Assembly: GCF_002073975.1 (NCBI RefSeq)
Contig: NZ_CP020384.1
Coordinates: forward strand, 2,604,001 to 2,668,000
DNA length: 64,000 nt
Direction: 5' to 3'
Origin: Rhodovulum sp. MB263
GTDB lineage: Bacteria; Pseudomonadota; Alphaproteobacteria; Rhodobacterales; Rhodobacteraceae
Shown here: positions 9,158 through 17,877 of the stretch, one piece after another
Layout of the letters: every line of letters starts with the position of its first letter
Numbering within the stretch: the first letter of the stretch is position 1
Notes under the pieces: generated by a model
What the model was told of the DNA's origin: nothing
Seen by the model: only the letters and a program-made list of their open reading frames with translations
Databases searched by the model: none
Made by a program: the position numbers and the translations under genes

Positions 9158-9481
9158 TCAGCGTGCCGCCTTCTCGGCGATCCCGCTGACCCCCTCGCGC
9201 CGGGCAAGCTCGGCCGCGACATCGGCCAGGCTCACATCGCGGGCAGCGAGCATCACCAGCAGGTGATAGACCACATCGGCCGCCTCGGCGGTCAGCCGGA
9301 CACGGTCGCCTTTGACCGCCTCGATGATCGCCTCGACCGCCTCCTCGCCGAATTTCTCGGCACATTTCTCGGGGCCTTTCGAGAACAGCTTCGCGGTCCA
9401 GGAGGTATCCGGATCGGCGCCCTTGCGCGCCTCGACAGTGGCGGCAAGACGCGCCAGCGCCTCGAGATCGGATGCGCTCAT
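9158..9481 (-). CDS. hisE: Phosphoribosyl-ATP pyrophosphatase
   Basis: Second step of histidine synthesis: hydrolyses phosphoribosyl-ATP to phosphoribosyl-AMP. The 107-residue single-domain protein shows the MazG-like all-alpha fold signature: [27 protein letters not shown] and [20 protein letters not shown], with the acidic metal-binding residues E-E-x-x-E and D. It is not fused to hisI. Its ATG overlaps the hisF stop (ATGA), so the two genes are coupled. Confidence 0.95.
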   Translation of the reverse strand: MSASDLEALARLAATVEARKGADPDTSWTAKLFSKGPEKCAEKFGEEAVEAIIEAVKGDRVRLTAEAADVVYHLLVMLAARDVSLADVAAELARREGVSGIAEKAAR

Positions 9482-10239
9482 GTCAGCCTCACGGGGATGC
9501 CGGCGGCGGCCATATGGGCCTTGGCCTCGCCGATGGTGAATTCGCCGAAATGGAAGATCGAGGCGGCCAGAACCGCACTGGCCCCGCCTTCGGTGACGCC
9601 CTCGACCAGGTGATCGAGCGTGCCGACCCCGCCCGAGGCGATCACCGGCACATCGACCGCATCGGAAATCGCGCGGGTCAGCGGCAGATTGAAGCCGGCG
9701 CGCGTGCCGTCCCGGTCCATGCTGGTCAGAAGGATCTCGCCCGCGCCCTTGGCGACCACCGTCCTTGCGAAATCGACCGCGTCGATGCCGGTGGACTTAC
9801 GCCCGCCATGGGTAAAGATCTCCCACTTGCCGGGGCCCACGGTCTTGGCGTCGATGGCGACCACGATGCACTGGCTGCCGAACTGGTCGGCCGCCTCATG
9901 CACCACATCGGGGTTGGCGACCGCCGCCGAGTTGAAGCTGACCTTGTCGGCGCCCGCCAGCAACAGTGCGCGCACATCCTGGGCCGTCCGCACCCCGCCG
10001 CCCACGGTCAGAGGCATGAAGCACTGCTCGGCCGTCCGGCGCACCACGTCGAACATGGTGCCGCGATTTTCATGAGTCGCGTGAATGTCGAGAAAGCACA
10101 ACTCGTCCGCCCCGGCCGCGTCATAGGCCTTGGCGGCCTCGACGGGATCGCCCGCATCGACGAGATTGACGAAATTGACCCCCTTGACCACGCGCCCCTC
10201 GGCCACGTCGAGACAGGGGATGATACGGATCTTCAGCAT
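9478..10239 (-). CDS. hisF: Imidazole glycerol phosphate synthase, cyclase subunit
   Basis: With HisH converts PRFAR and ammonia to imidazole glycerol phosphate and AICAR. The 253-residue TIM barrel has the catalytic Asp11 in [16 protein letters not shown] and the second catalytic Asp in VVAIDAKTV. Phosphate loops are seen as LTVGGGVRT and [11 protein letters not shown] 10239 gives the canonical [11 protein letters not shown] start, with AAGGAG upstream. hisE follows with an ATGA overlap. hisA lies upstream, separated by 177 bases that hold an inverted repeat. Confidence 0.97.
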   Translation of the reverse strand: MLKIRIIPCLDVAEGRVVKGVNFVNLVDAGDPVEAAKAYDAAGADELCFLDIHATHENRGTMFDVVRRTAEQCFMPLTVGGGVRTAQDVRALLLAGADKVSFNSAAVANPDVVHEAADQFGSQCIVVAIDAKTVGPGKWEIFTHGGRKSTGIDAVDFARTVVAKGAGEILLTSMDRDGTRAGFNLPLTRAISDAVDVPVIASGGVGTLDHLVEGVTEGGASAVLAASIFHFGEFTIGEAKAHMAAAGIPVRLT

Positions 10240-10313
10240 GGCGGCTCCTTTCGCGCCCTCATACCCTGCCGCCGCTCCGGTGGAAAGCGTCCCCGGCGGG
10301 GCTCTGCCCCGCA

Positions 10314-10378
10314 CCCCGGGGGTATTTTCGCCAAGAAGAAACAGCGCCGTCTTCTTCCTGGCCGAAATACCCCGGGGG
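10314..10378. repeat. Intergenic imperfect palindrome between hisF and hisA
   Basis: Left arm 10314-10340 reads CCCCGGGGGTATTTTCGCCA and then AGAAGAA. The right arm 10352-10378 is its near-perfect reverse complement, with about 11 bases between. The arms are long (27 bases) and carry the odd GC-box plus GTATTT plus AAGAAGAA composition unlike surrounding coding DNA. I recall similar GTATTT/AAGAAGAA repeats as frequent between genes in Rhodobacteraceae, but could not check. It could act as an RNA hairpin between hisA and hisF; there is no clear U-run for a terminator. Confidence 0.7.
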
Positions 10379-10416
10379 GGGGAGTCCGAAGGACGGGGGG
10401 CAGCGCCCCCCTTGCC

Positions 10417-11136
10417 TCAGCCCTTCAGCGCGGCCAGCGCTTCGGCAAGGTCGATGGCGCCGTCGTAAAGCGCGCGTCCCGAGATCGCCCCCGAGATGAC
10501 CCCCGTCGCCTGAAGCGCCCTGAGATCGGCCAGTGACGAGACGCCGCCCGAGGCGATCACCGGGATCGAGACCGCGCGCGCCAGCGCCTCGGTCGCGGCC
10601 AGGTTCGGGCCCGCCATGGCGCCGTCGCGGTCTATATCGGTATAGATGATGGCCGAGACCCCGGCATCCTCGAAGGATTTCGCCAGATCCGTCGCCATCA
10701 CGTCGGTTTCCTCGGCCCAGCCCTTGGTCGCGACCCGGCCCTTGCGGGCGTCGATGCCGACCGCGATCCGGCCCGGAAACGCCCGCGCGGCCTCGCGCAC
10801 CAGGTCCGGGTTCTCGACTGCCACCGTCCCGAGGATCACCCGGGCAAGCCCCTTGCCCAGCCACATCTCGATCGTCGCCATGTCGCGGATACCGCCGCCG
10901 AGCTGGGCCGGAACCTCGACCGCGGCAAGGATCGCCTCGACGGCATCGGCATTGACGGGCGCGCCAGCGAAGGCGCCGTTCAGATCGACCAGATGCAGCC
11001 AGTCGCAGCCCGCCTTCTGGAAGGCCAGCGCCTGCGCGGCCGGATCCTCGCCGAATACCGTGGCCTTGTCCATGTCGCCCCTGAGCAGCCGCACACAGCG
11101 ACCGTCCTTCAGATCGATGGCGGGATAGAGGATCAT
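10417..11136 (-). CDS. hisA: ProFAR isomerase
   Basis: Isomerises ProFAR to PRFAR in histidine synthesis. The 239-residue TIM barrel has Asp8 in [17 protein letters not shown] and the partner Asp in VGIDARKG. Phosphate-binding loops are QLGGGIRD and VIASGGV. The ATG at 11136 is preceded by AAAGGACG at suitable distance; an upstream start would only add ten unrelated residues. It heads the hisA-hisF-hisE run. Confidence 0.97.
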   Translation of the reverse strand: MILYPAIDLKDGRCVRLLRGDMDKATVFGEDPAAQALAFQKAGCDWLHLVDLNGAFAGAPVNADAVEAILAAVEVPAQLGGGIRDMATIEMWLGKGLARVILGTVAVENPDLVREAARAFPGRIAVGIDARKGRVATKGWAEETDVMATDLAKSFEDAGVSAIIYTDIDRDGAMAGPNLAATEALARAVSIPVIASGGVSSLADLRALQATGVISGAISGRALYDGAIDLAEALAALKG

Positions 11137-11288
11137 CGGCAGCGTCCTTTTCCGGTTCAGAGCCAAGGCTCTGTGGCAGGAACGCCCGCAGATTGCAACG
11201 GGACGCGACGCGGGACGCGCAGGCCATGCCCCTTGCCGGATCGCTGCCGACCTGCCAGATTCCCCTCATATGCTTTGGGAGGAGCACG

Positions 11289-11678
11289 ATGCGTATCGCA
11301 ATTCCGCTCGCGGCCCTGACACTGGCCGCCACCGCCGCCCTTGCCGACCCGGTCGAAGGGGTCTGGCAGACGCCGCTCGACGATAGCGGCCATTTCGGCC
11401 ATATCCGGATCGCCCCCTGCGGAGACGCCATTTGCGGCACGCTGGTCCGCGCCTATGACCGCGAGGGCCGCCAGGTCGAAAGCGGCAAGATCGGGCGGCA
11501 GATCCTCTGGGACATGAAACCCCAGGGCGGGGGGCGCTACGGCAAGGGCAAGGTCTGGGCCCCCGACCGCGACAAGACCTACAATGGCAAGATGGCGCTC
11601 GAGGGCGATGTCCTTTCGGTCTCGGGCTGCGTCATCGGCATCTGCCGCGATGGCGGACGCTGGAAGCGGGTGAAATAG
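11289..11678 (+). CDS. Secreted DUF2147-family protein
   Basis: 129-residue protein with a cleavable signal peptide (MRIAIPLAALTLAATAALA, cut before DPVEGVWQT). The mature part has the DUF2147 pattern: VEGVWQTP, CGDAICGTLVR, ILWDMKP, YNGKMALEGDVLSVSGCVIGICR, W at the end. Four cysteines probably form disulphides in the periplasm. ATG 11289 follows GGGAGGAGCACG. Function of the family is unknown. Confidence 0.82.
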   Translation: MRIAIPLAALTLAATAALADPVEGVWQTPLDDSGHFGHIRIAPCGDAICGTLVRAYDREGRQVESGKIGRQILWDMKPQGGGRYGKGKVWAPDRDKTYNGKMALEGDVLSVSGCVIGICRDGGRWKRVK

Positions 11679-11703
11679 CCACTGCCGCCGCGCCCGGACC
11701 GGC

Positions 11704-12009
11704 TCAGCGACGGATCTCGACGGTCTGGCGCAGCGCACCGCTCGTGGCATCGTAGATCAGGATGCGGTCATCGCGAGTGACGATCGCCACCCAGTCGCGA
11801 CCGCGCGTCACCGCCTCGGCCTCGGCCCCCTCGGGCAGCGTCAGCGCCGAAGGCAGCGGCAATGTCTCCTCCTGCCCCGGCATCCGGATGACAAAGAGCG
11901 CGACGATCACTAGAAAGCCGCCAATCATCGTCACCATCAACAGGGTGACGAGCATCCGCAGCAATTTGAGATCGGGGGGCAGCGCCTCCGGTTCGGGTTT
12001 GTCATCCAT
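11704..12009 (-). CDS. Small single-pass membrane protein (DUF6476-like)
   Basis: 101-residue protein with an acidic N-terminus (MDDKPEPEALPPD), one transmembrane helix (about residues 19-41) and a C-terminal domain of short beta strands (DWVAIVTRDDRILIYDATSG) that is probably periplasmic. It is divergent from the pseudouridine synthase gene, and the two ATG codons share bases in one CATG. A GTG two codons upstream (12015) has the better-spaced GAGGAG and could be the true start. Function unknown. Confidence 0.7.
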   Translation of the reverse strand: MDDKPEPEALPPDLKLLRMLVTLLMVTMIGGFLVIVALFVIRMPGQEETLPLPSALTLPEGAEAEAVTRGRDWVAIVTRDDRILIYDATSGALRQTVEIRR

Positions 12010-13048
12010 GTCCACGCCGCTCTCCTCGCCTCGTCGCCTCGCCGTCATCATCGGCCCGGCCCCGCCCGGCCGCCTTGATAAGGCGCTTGCCCGCGATGTG
12101 CCAGAGCAGGCCGGGCTGACCCGCTCGCGCCTGGCCAAGCTGATCGCCGCGGGCGCGGTCCGGCGAAACGGCATGGCGCTGACCGATGCCCGGGCGAAGG
12201 TGGCCGAGGGCGAGCAGCTCGAGATCGAGCTGGCCGAGCCCGTCGAGACCGAGACCCTTGCCGAGGACATCCCGCTGAGCGTGGTCTACGAGGACGACGC
12301 GCTGATCGTGATCGACAAGCCTGCGGGGCTTGTGGTCCATCCGGCGCCGGGCAGCCCCTCGGGCACGCTGGTCAACGCGCTGCTGGCCCATTGCGGCGCA
12401 AGCCTCGCGGGCATCGGCGGCGAGCGGCGGCCGGGCATCGTGCACCGGATCGACAAGGAGACCAGCGGCCTTCTGGTCGCGGCCAAGACCGACAAGGCCC
12501 ATGCCGCCCTCGCCGCGCAATTCGCGGCCCATACCGTCGAGCGGCAATACAGCGCCCTCGTCCATGGCCTGCCCGACGCCTCGGACCCGCGCCTGAGGGG
12601 CATCGCCGGGACCAGCTTCGAGCCCGGCGGGGTGCTGCGGATCGCCACCCGGATCGGGCGCCACCGCACCGACCGGCAGCGCCAGGCGGTGCTGGCCGCG
12701 GGCGGGCGTCATGCGGTGACCCGGGTCCGGGTGATCAGCCCCTTCGGCACGCCCCCGGCGGCGGCGCTGGTCTCCTGCTGGCTGGAAACCGGACGCACCC
12801 ACCAGATCCGGGTCCATATGGCCCATGCCGGGCACGGGCTGATCGGCGATCCGGTCTATGGCGGGCGGCGGCGGCTTTCGGAAAAGGCCCTGGGACGCGA
12901 GGCGGCGGCCGCTGCCGCCGCTTTCCCGCGGCAGGCGCTCCATGCCGCGACGCTGGGCTTCGTGCATCCCGAGACCGGCGAGACCCTGCGCTTTGCCGCC
13001 CCGCTGCCCGCCGACATGCAGGAACTGGTCCGGAGCCTCGAACGTTGA
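12008..13048 (+). CDS. rluD: RluA/RluD-family 23S rRNA pseudouridine synthase
   Basis: 346-residue enzyme that isomerises uridines in large-subunit rRNA. An S4-like RNA-binding region (residues about 18-80; GRLDKALARDV, GLTRSRLAKLI, GAVRRNG) precedes the catalytic domain. The catalytic Asp lies in HRIDKETSGLLV. Other motifs are VVYEDDALIVIDKPAGLVVHP, RQYSALVHG, LETGRTHQIRVH and GDPVYGG. The ATG at 12008 has no obvious ribosome binding site and overlaps the start of the opposite gene; no better in-frame start lies near. It precedes rpoH by 168 bases. Confidence 0.9.
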   Translation: MSTPLSSPRRLAVIIGPAPPGRLDKALARDVPEQAGLTRSRLAKLIAAGAVRRNGMALTDARAKVAEGEQLEIELAEPVETETLAEDIPLSVVYEDDALIVIDKPAGLVVHPAPGSPSGTLVNALLAHCGASLAGIGGERRPGIVHRIDKETSGLLVAAKTDKAHAALAAQFAAHTVERQYSALVHGLPDASDPRLRGIAGTSFEPGGVLRIATRIGRHRTDRQRQAVLAAGGRHAVTRVRVISPFGTPPAAALVSCWLETGRTHQIRVHMAHAGHGLIGDPVYGGRRRLSEKALGREAAAAAAAFPRQALHAATLGFVHPETGETLRFAAPLPADMQELVRSLER

Positions 13049-13216
13049 GACGGCGACGATCCGTTTTCTGCACAGATGCGTGAGCGGATGTAGCATTGAC
13101 CCTTTTTCGACGGAATTCCGCACATTGTCCGTGTCATTATGCAGAGAGGCGGGAGTTGAACCGGTGGGTTCGATCATTACCTGCCTAGGAAAGATGCAGG
13201 AGCAACAGGGACCAGA

Positions 13217-14113
13217 ATGAGCAACTATGCCAACCTTCCCGCCCCGTCCCCGGAACAGGGGCTGAACCGGTACCTGCAGGAGATCCGCAAATTCCCCCTG
13301 CTGGAGCCGGAAGAAGAATACATGCTGGCCAAGAGCTGGGTCGACCATCACGACACCGAGGCCGCGCACCGGCTGGTGACCTCGCATCTGCGGCTCGCGG
13401 CCAAGATCGCGATGGGCTATCGCGGCTACGGCCTGCCCCAGGCCGAGGTGATCTCGGAGGCCAATGTCGGGCTGATGCAGGCGGTCAAGCGGTTCGATCC
13501 GGAAAAGGGCTTCCGGCTCGCGACCTATGCGATGTGGTGGATCCGCGCCGCGATCCAGGAATACATCCTGCGGTCCTGGAGCCTTGTGAAGCTTGGCACC
13601 ACCTCGGCCCAGAAGAAGCTGTTCTTCAACCTCCGCAAGGCCAAGGCCCGGATCGGCGCGCTGGAAGACGGCGACCTGAGGCCCGAGAACGTGCAGCGCA
13701 TCGCCCATGACCTGAACGTCACCGAGGACGAGGTCATCTCCATGAACCGGCGCCTTTCGGGGGGCGACGCCTCGCTGAATGCGATGGTCGGCAGCGATGG
13801 CGACACCACGACCGAATGGCAGGACTGGCTCGAGGACGAGGATGCCAACCAGGCCGATGCCTATGCCGAGAAGGACGAGCTTGACAGCCGCCGTGCGCTT
13901 CTGACCGAGGCGATGGATGTGCTGAACGACCGCGAGAAGGACATCCTGATGCAGCGCCGGCTGAAGGAACAGCCGGTGACGCTGGAAGATCTGTCCGCAG
14001 TCTACAATGTCAGCCGCGAGCGGATCCGGCAGATCGAGGTTCGCGCCTTCGAGAAGCTGCAGAAGCGGATGAAGGATCTCGCCAGCCAGAAAGGTCTGCT
14101 TGCCCAAGTGTGA
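13217..14113 (+). CDS. rpoH: RNA polymerase heat-shock sigma factor (sigma-32)
   Basis: 298-residue group 3 sigma factor directing RNA polymerase to heat-shock promoters. Region 2 is clear (YRGYGLPQAEVISEANVGLMQAVKRFD, FRLATYAMWWIRAAIQEYILRSWS). The RpoH box QKKLFFNLRK, diagnostic for sigma-32, is intact. Region 4 ends with LEDLSAVYNVSRERIRQIEVRAFEKL. The length equals the RpoH-I type of Rhodobacter. The 168-base upstream gap must carry its promoter. Confidence 0.95.
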   Translation: MSNYANLPAPSPEQGLNRYLQEIRKFPLLEPEEEYMLAKSWVDHHDTEAAHRLVTSHLRLAAKIAMGYRGYGLPQAEVISEANVGLMQAVKRFDPEKGFRLATYAMWWIRAAIQEYILRSWSLVKLGTTSAQKKLFFNLRKAKARIGALEDGDLRPENVQRIAHDLNVTEDEVISMNRRLSGGDASLNAMVGSDGDTTTEWQDWLEDEDANQADAYAEKDELDSRRALLTEAMDVLNDREKDILMQRRLKEQPVTLEDLSAVYNVSRERIRQIEVRAFEKLQKRMKDLASQKGLLAQV

Positions 14114-14160
14114 CACGGGTGTGACACGGTCTGACCTGGGCTGACATGGCCCGACATGAG
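14108..14160 (+). repeat. Phased TGAC repeats after rpoH
   Basis: Just after the rpoH stop, five imperfect copies of a 10-11-base unit follow head to tail: TGTGACACGG, TGTGACACGG, CTGACCTGGG, CTGACATGGC, CCGACATGAG. Spacing near one helical turn could suit a DNA-binding protein, but it may be simple slippage. Confidence 0.45.
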
Positions 14161-14269
14161 CGGGCAGGAAACGCCCGGACCTCGTGTTGTCCGTTCAGGG
14201 AAGCGCCCCATTCCACGATCATCGCGGGCGCGGTCGGGCTGAGTGCCCCTTTGTATCCGGTGTGTGGAA

Positions 14270-15292
14270 ATGGTTTCGGGCACTCGACCTTCCCTCGACA
14301 GGCTCGCCGAGGCGGCAACGAAGGCGGATATCGACAGCTTCGAGGCGATTTCCGACGCCTTGCGGAACAGGGCCGTGGCCGAGGACCGACTGCGGCCCGG
14401 GCTCCTTCGCGAGATTGCCGCGGAAAGATGCCGGCTCACTGCAACTCCGGCCTTCCGGGATCTGAATGCCCGGCTCCGGGACGCCCATGCGGCAGCCGAA
14501 CGCTGCGGCGACAGCGGGCGCCTGCAGACCCTCTCGGCGGCGCTGCGGCGTCAGAACGCGGTCCTGCTGGCCGCGCTGCGCGCCCCCGAGGCACGGCATG
14601 AACTCCTGCCCGGCCCCGCCCGGGCGCTGTTCGACGCCATCGCCACCGGCGATCTCCCAGGGCTCGGCGCGGCCTTGCGCGATGCCGATCCCAATGCCCG
14701 CTACGGCAGTCGCGGCGAGACCGCGCTTGGCCGGGCGCTGTCGGTCGAGCGCCGCTCGCCCGCGGTCCTGCGGCAGCTGATCGCCGCCGGAGCCGACCCG
14801 AATGAGGGCGCTGCGGGCGGCCATGCCCCGCTCCATGCGCTTGGCATCTATCCCCGCCCCTGGGAACCGCCCGAGATCACGGCCAGGCTCGCCCGGCTGC
14901 TGGTCGAGGCCGGGGCCGCGCTCGAGGCCGAGACCGAGGCCTATCGCTGGACCCCGCTGCATCGCGCCGTGCTGGAAGGCACGCCGCCGGTGCTGGAGGC
15001 ATTGCTGGCGCTCGGGGCCGATCCCGACCGCCCCTTCGACGACCGCTCCGAACCCTGGTTCACGCCCGGCCGTCTGCCGTTGCAGATCGCGGCGGCCGAT
15101 CATGCCATGGTCGACTGCCTGCTCCGGTACGGCGCCCGGCCCCATGCGCTCGATGCCCGGGGCGAGGGTGTCCTGCCCTATCTCGAAGGCCGGCTCGGTC
15201 AGCCCCTCGCCTGCGGCGGGCCGGGCGGCCTTTACCGGGGCGAAGTCGAGCGCGCGATACGCACCATCCGGGCCTGGCCGCACCCGTCGTGA
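14270..15292 (+). CDS. Ankyrin-repeat protein
   Basis: About 340 residues. The N-terminal third is helical and charged with no recognised domain. From about residue 120 several ankyrin repeats follow: ALFDAIATGDLPGLGAALRD with DPNARYGSRGETALGRAL, PAVLRQLIAAGADPNEG with HAPLHAL, ARLLVEAGAALEAETEAYRWTPLHRAV, VLEALLALGADPDRP, and LPLQIAAADHAMVDCLLRYGA. Such proteins bind other proteins. There is no signal peptide. The start is uncertain: ATG 14270 has only a weak site, and a GTG at 14243 is possible. Confidence 0.75.
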   Translation: MVSGTRPSLDRLAEAATKADIDSFEAISDALRNRAVAEDRLRPGLLREIAAERCRLTATPAFRDLNARLRDAHAAAERCGDSGRLQTLSAALRRQNAVLLAALRAPEARHELLPGPARALFDAIATGDLPGLGAALRDADPNARYGSRGETALGRALSVERRSPAVLRQLIAAGADPNEGAAGGHAPLHALGIYPRPWEPPEITARLARLLVEAGAALEAETEAYRWTPLHRAVLEGTPPVLEALLALGADPDRPFDDRSEPWFTPGRLPLQIAAADHAMVDCLLRYGARPHALDARGEGVLPYLEGRLGQPLACGGPGGLYRGEVERAIRTIRAWPHPS

Positions 15293-15332
15293 CCGCGGGC
15301 CGCAGCAGCGTTCCGGGCGCGCGCCCGTCCGC

Positions 15333-16262
15333 TCAGGGCATCAGGGCCAGCCAGACCCAGACCGTCAGGATCGAGCCCAGCGTCGCGAACAGCACCGCCG
15401 AGGCCGCGACCCGCCGCGCCGCGCCATACATGTTGGCAAAGATATAGGCATTGACCCCCGGCGCCATCGCCGCCGTCAGCACCGCCGAGCGGAACTGTCC
15501 GGTGGACAGGCCCAGCATCGTGCCCATGCCCCAGACCACCGCCGGATGCAGCACCAGAGACACGGCGCAGGCGAACAGAACCGTGCGCAGATCGCCCTCG
15601 GGGCGGTAGCGCGCCAGCACCCCGCCCAGCCCGAACAGCGCGGCGGGCAGCGCCGCCTTCACCATCAGATCGACCGCATTCTGAACCACCAGCGGCACCG
15701 GGATGCCGCCCAGGTTGACCGCCAGCCCCAGCGCGATGCCGATCACCAGCGCGTTGCGGAACATCGCCCGAAAGATCGCGCCCGAGGTCCGCACCAGCCC
15801 CGCGCCGCGATTGCGCACGATCTCCATCGCGGTCAGCCCGACACCGTAGCAGATCGGCGAATGCACCGCGATGATGGCATAGTTGGGGGTCAGAGCCTCG
15901 GCACCGAAGGCGCGCTCGGTGATCGGGATGCCCAGCAGGACCGAATTCGAGAACAGCCCGATGAAGCCGATCGCGACGCTGTCCTCCCAGGTCCGCCGGA
16001 ACATGAACCGCGCGCCCAGAAGCCCCGCGGCAAAGCCCGACAGCGCCCCGGTATAAAAACTCAGAAGCAACCGCCAGTCGAAATTCTGCCCCAGATCCAG
16101 CGTCGAGACCGCGCGGAACAACAGGCAGGGAATGGCGAAATGCTGGGTGAACTTCATCAGTCCGTCGACGCCGGAATCGGAAAACAGCCCGCGCCAGACA
16201 GCGACATAGCCGAAACCGAGCACTAGGAAGACCGGAAGGATGACCTCGATCAGCGCTTCCAT
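15333..16262 (-). CDS. AEC-family transporter (auxin efflux carrier type)
   Basis: 309-residue integral membrane protein with about ten hydrophobic helices in two five-helix halves, as in the AEC/bile-acid-arginine carrier fold. Family features include the N-terminal ILPVFLVLGFGYVAVWRGL, FSNSVLLGIPI, and MAPGVNAYIFANMY. Bacterial members export or import small organic acids; the substrate here is unknown. The ATG at 16262 shares one base with the stop of the MBL gene (TGATG), so it is likely cotranslated with that operon. Confidence 0.85.
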   Translation of the reverse strand: MEALIEVILPVFLVLGFGYVAVWRGLFSDSGVDGLMKFTQHFAIPCLLFRAVSTLDLGQNFDWRLLLSFYTGALSGFAAGLLGARFMFRRTWEDSVAIGFIGLFSNSVLLGIPITERAFGAEALTPNYAIIAVHSPICYGVGLTAMEIVRNRGAGLVRTSGAIFRAMFRNALVIGIALGLAVNLGGIPVPLVVQNAVDLMVKAALPAALFGLGGVLARYRPEGDLRTVLFACAVSLVLHPAVVWGMGTMLGLSTGQFRSAVLTAAMAPGVNAYIFANMYGAARRVAASAVLFATLGSILTVWVWLALMP

Positions 16263-17062
16263 CAATCGGCCAGGCGCAGAACCATGCCGTCATAGGCCGG
16301 GGTCACGCTGTCGGGGGTCTCTGCCTCGAGCCGGTCATAGTCGAGATCGATATGCATGTTGGTCAGCACCGCGCGGCGCGGCGCGGCGCGCTCGATATAG
16401 CCAAGCGCGGCCTCGAGGTTCAGATGGGTCGGATGGGGCGCATAGCGCAGCGCATCCAGCACCAGGATTTCGAGCCCCTCGAGCAGCGGCCAGCTTTCCT
16501 CGTAAAGCTCGGCCACGTCGGGCAGATAGGCCAGCCCCCCGATCCGGAAGCCCAGCGCGTCGATGGCACCGTGACGGGCGCGGAACGGCATCAGCGTGAG
16601 CGCCCCCCCTGCCCCCATCACGGTCACCGGCCCGTCGATCGGGTGCAGATCGAGGATCGGCGGATAGGGCGAGCCCTCGGGCTGAATGAAGGCATAGCCA
16701 AAGCGCGAGATCAGCGCCTCCTGGGTCGGCCCGTCGGCCCAGACCGGCAGCCGCCGGCGCATGTTGAAGACAATCTGGCGCAGATCGTCGATGCCATGGA
16801 CATGATCGGCATGGGCATGGGTATAGACCACCGCGTCGATCTCTCCCACGCGCGCCTGCAGCAGCTGCGCGCGCAGATCGGGCGAGGTGTCGATCAGCAC
16901 CCGGGTCACGCCCGCCGCGGTCTCGCGCTCGACCAGCATCGAGCAGCGCTGGCGGCGGTTCTTAGGATTGTCGGGGTCGCAGGCGCCCCAATGCCCGCCC
17001 AGCCGCGGCACACCGCCCGACGAGCCGCAGCCAAGGATGGTGAAGCGCAGCTCGGCGCTCAC
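16262..17062 (-). CDS. MBL-fold metallo-hydrolase (PhnP-like)
   Basis: 266-residue metallo-beta-lactamase-fold hydrolase. It shows ILGCGSSGGVPRLGG at the start, the metal motif THAHADHVHG, and further metal ligands in NMHIDLDY near the end. The cysteine pattern CDPDNPKNRRQRCS matches the PhnP/YcbX-like phosphodiesterases located after tatD in many alphaproteobacteria. It probably hydrolyses a cyclic or linear phosphodiester. GTG at 17062 overlaps the tatD stop (GTGA). Confidence 0.87.
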   Translation of the reverse strand: MSAELRFTILGCGSSGGVPRLGGHWGACDPDNPKNRRQRCSMLVERETAAGVTRVLIDTSPDLRAQLLQARVGEIDAVVYTHAHADHVHGIDDLRQIVFNMRRRLPVWADGPTQEALISRFGYAFIQPEGSPYPPILDLHPIDGPVTVMGAGGALTLMPFRARHGAIDALGFRIGGLAYLPDVAELYEESWPLLEGLEILVLDALRYAPHPTHLNLEAALGYIERAAPRRAVLTNMHIDLDYDRLEAETPDSVTPAYDGMVLRLAD

Positions 17063-17871
17063 GCCGCGGCCCGCCAGCCGGCGGCCTTCGCGAAGAGCCG
17101 GTCGAAATTCTCCTGGGTCCGGGCCGCGAATTCGGCAGGCTCGAGACCGAAGACCTCGGCCCCGACCCGCGCGGTATGGGCGGCGAAGGCGGGCTCGTTG
17201 CGCTTGCCCCGATGGGGCGGCGGCGCCAGATAGGGAGCGTCGGTCTCGACCAGGATCCGCTCGAGGGGGGCTGCGGCAAAGATCTCGCGGATCTCCTTCG
17301 ATTTCGGGAAGGTGGCGATACCCGACATCGATAGGTAGAATCCGAGATCGAGCGCGGCACGGGCCAGTTCGGGCGACGAGCTGAAACAATGCATCACGCA
17401 GCCATAGGCGCCGTTGCGATATTCCCCGGCCAGAATCTCCGCCATGTCGTCATCGGCTGCGCGGGAATGGATGATCAGGGGCAGCCCGCTGTCGCGCGCG
17501 GCGGCGATATGGATACGCAGGCTCTGCTTCTGCACCTCGGCCGAGTCGGCGCTGTAGTGATAGTCGAGCCCGGTCTCGCCGATGCCCACGAATTTCGGAT
17601 GCGTCGTCAGCGCCAGCAGCTCGTCGAGCGTGGCCATCGGCTCTTCGGCCGCGCTCATCGGATGGGTGCCGGCGGCGTAGAAGACGGGCGCATAGCGCTC
17701 GGCGATCTCGCGCACCTGCGGCTCCTGCCGCAGGCGGGTGCAGATCGTCACCATGCGGGTGACGCCAGCGGCCTCGGCCCGGGCCACCACCTGGTCCAGT
17801 TCATTCGCGAAGTCGGGGAAGTCGAGGTGACAGTGGCTGTCGGTAATCTGGGGGGTCTCGGTGTCGCTCAT
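17059..17871 (-). CDS. tatD: TatD-family metal-dependent deoxyribonuclease
   Basis: 270-residue TIM-barrel hydrolase. Metal ligands are visible: DSHCHLDF near residue 11, GETGLDYHY, IIHSRAADDDM, MHCFSSS and VETDAPYLAP. TatD proteins are 3'-5' exonucleases linked to DNA repair. It sits 6 bases after holB and overlaps the MBL gene by four bases, so the five minus-strand genes from tmk to the AEC carrier look like one transcription unit. Confidence 0.93.
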   Translation of the reverse strand: MSDTETPQITDSHCHLDFPDFANELDQVVARAEAAGVTRMVTICTRLRQEPQVREIAERYAPVFYAAGTHPMSAAEEPMATLDELLALTTHPKFVGIGETGLDYHYSADSAEVQKQSLRIHIAAARDSGLPLIIHSRAADDDMAEILAGEYRNGAYGCVMHCFSSSPELARAALDLGFYLSMSGIATFPKSKEIREIFAAAPLERILVETDAPYLAPPPHRGKRNEPAFAAHTARVGAEVFGLEPAEFAARTQENFDRLFAKAAGWRAAA

Positions 17872-17877
17872 CTCGCC

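Noticed and set aside
10314-10378. hisA-hisF palindrome as a rho-independent terminator
   Set aside because: The arms are strong but no U-run follows in either direction, and termination would cut off hisFE.
13096-13126. Possible rpoH promoter, TTGACC at 13096
   Set aside because: No -10 hexamer at 16-18 bases; the nearest candidates (CACATT, CATTAT) have wrong spacing. Also no CCCCAT-type sigma-32 site could be paired with TTGAAC at 13156.
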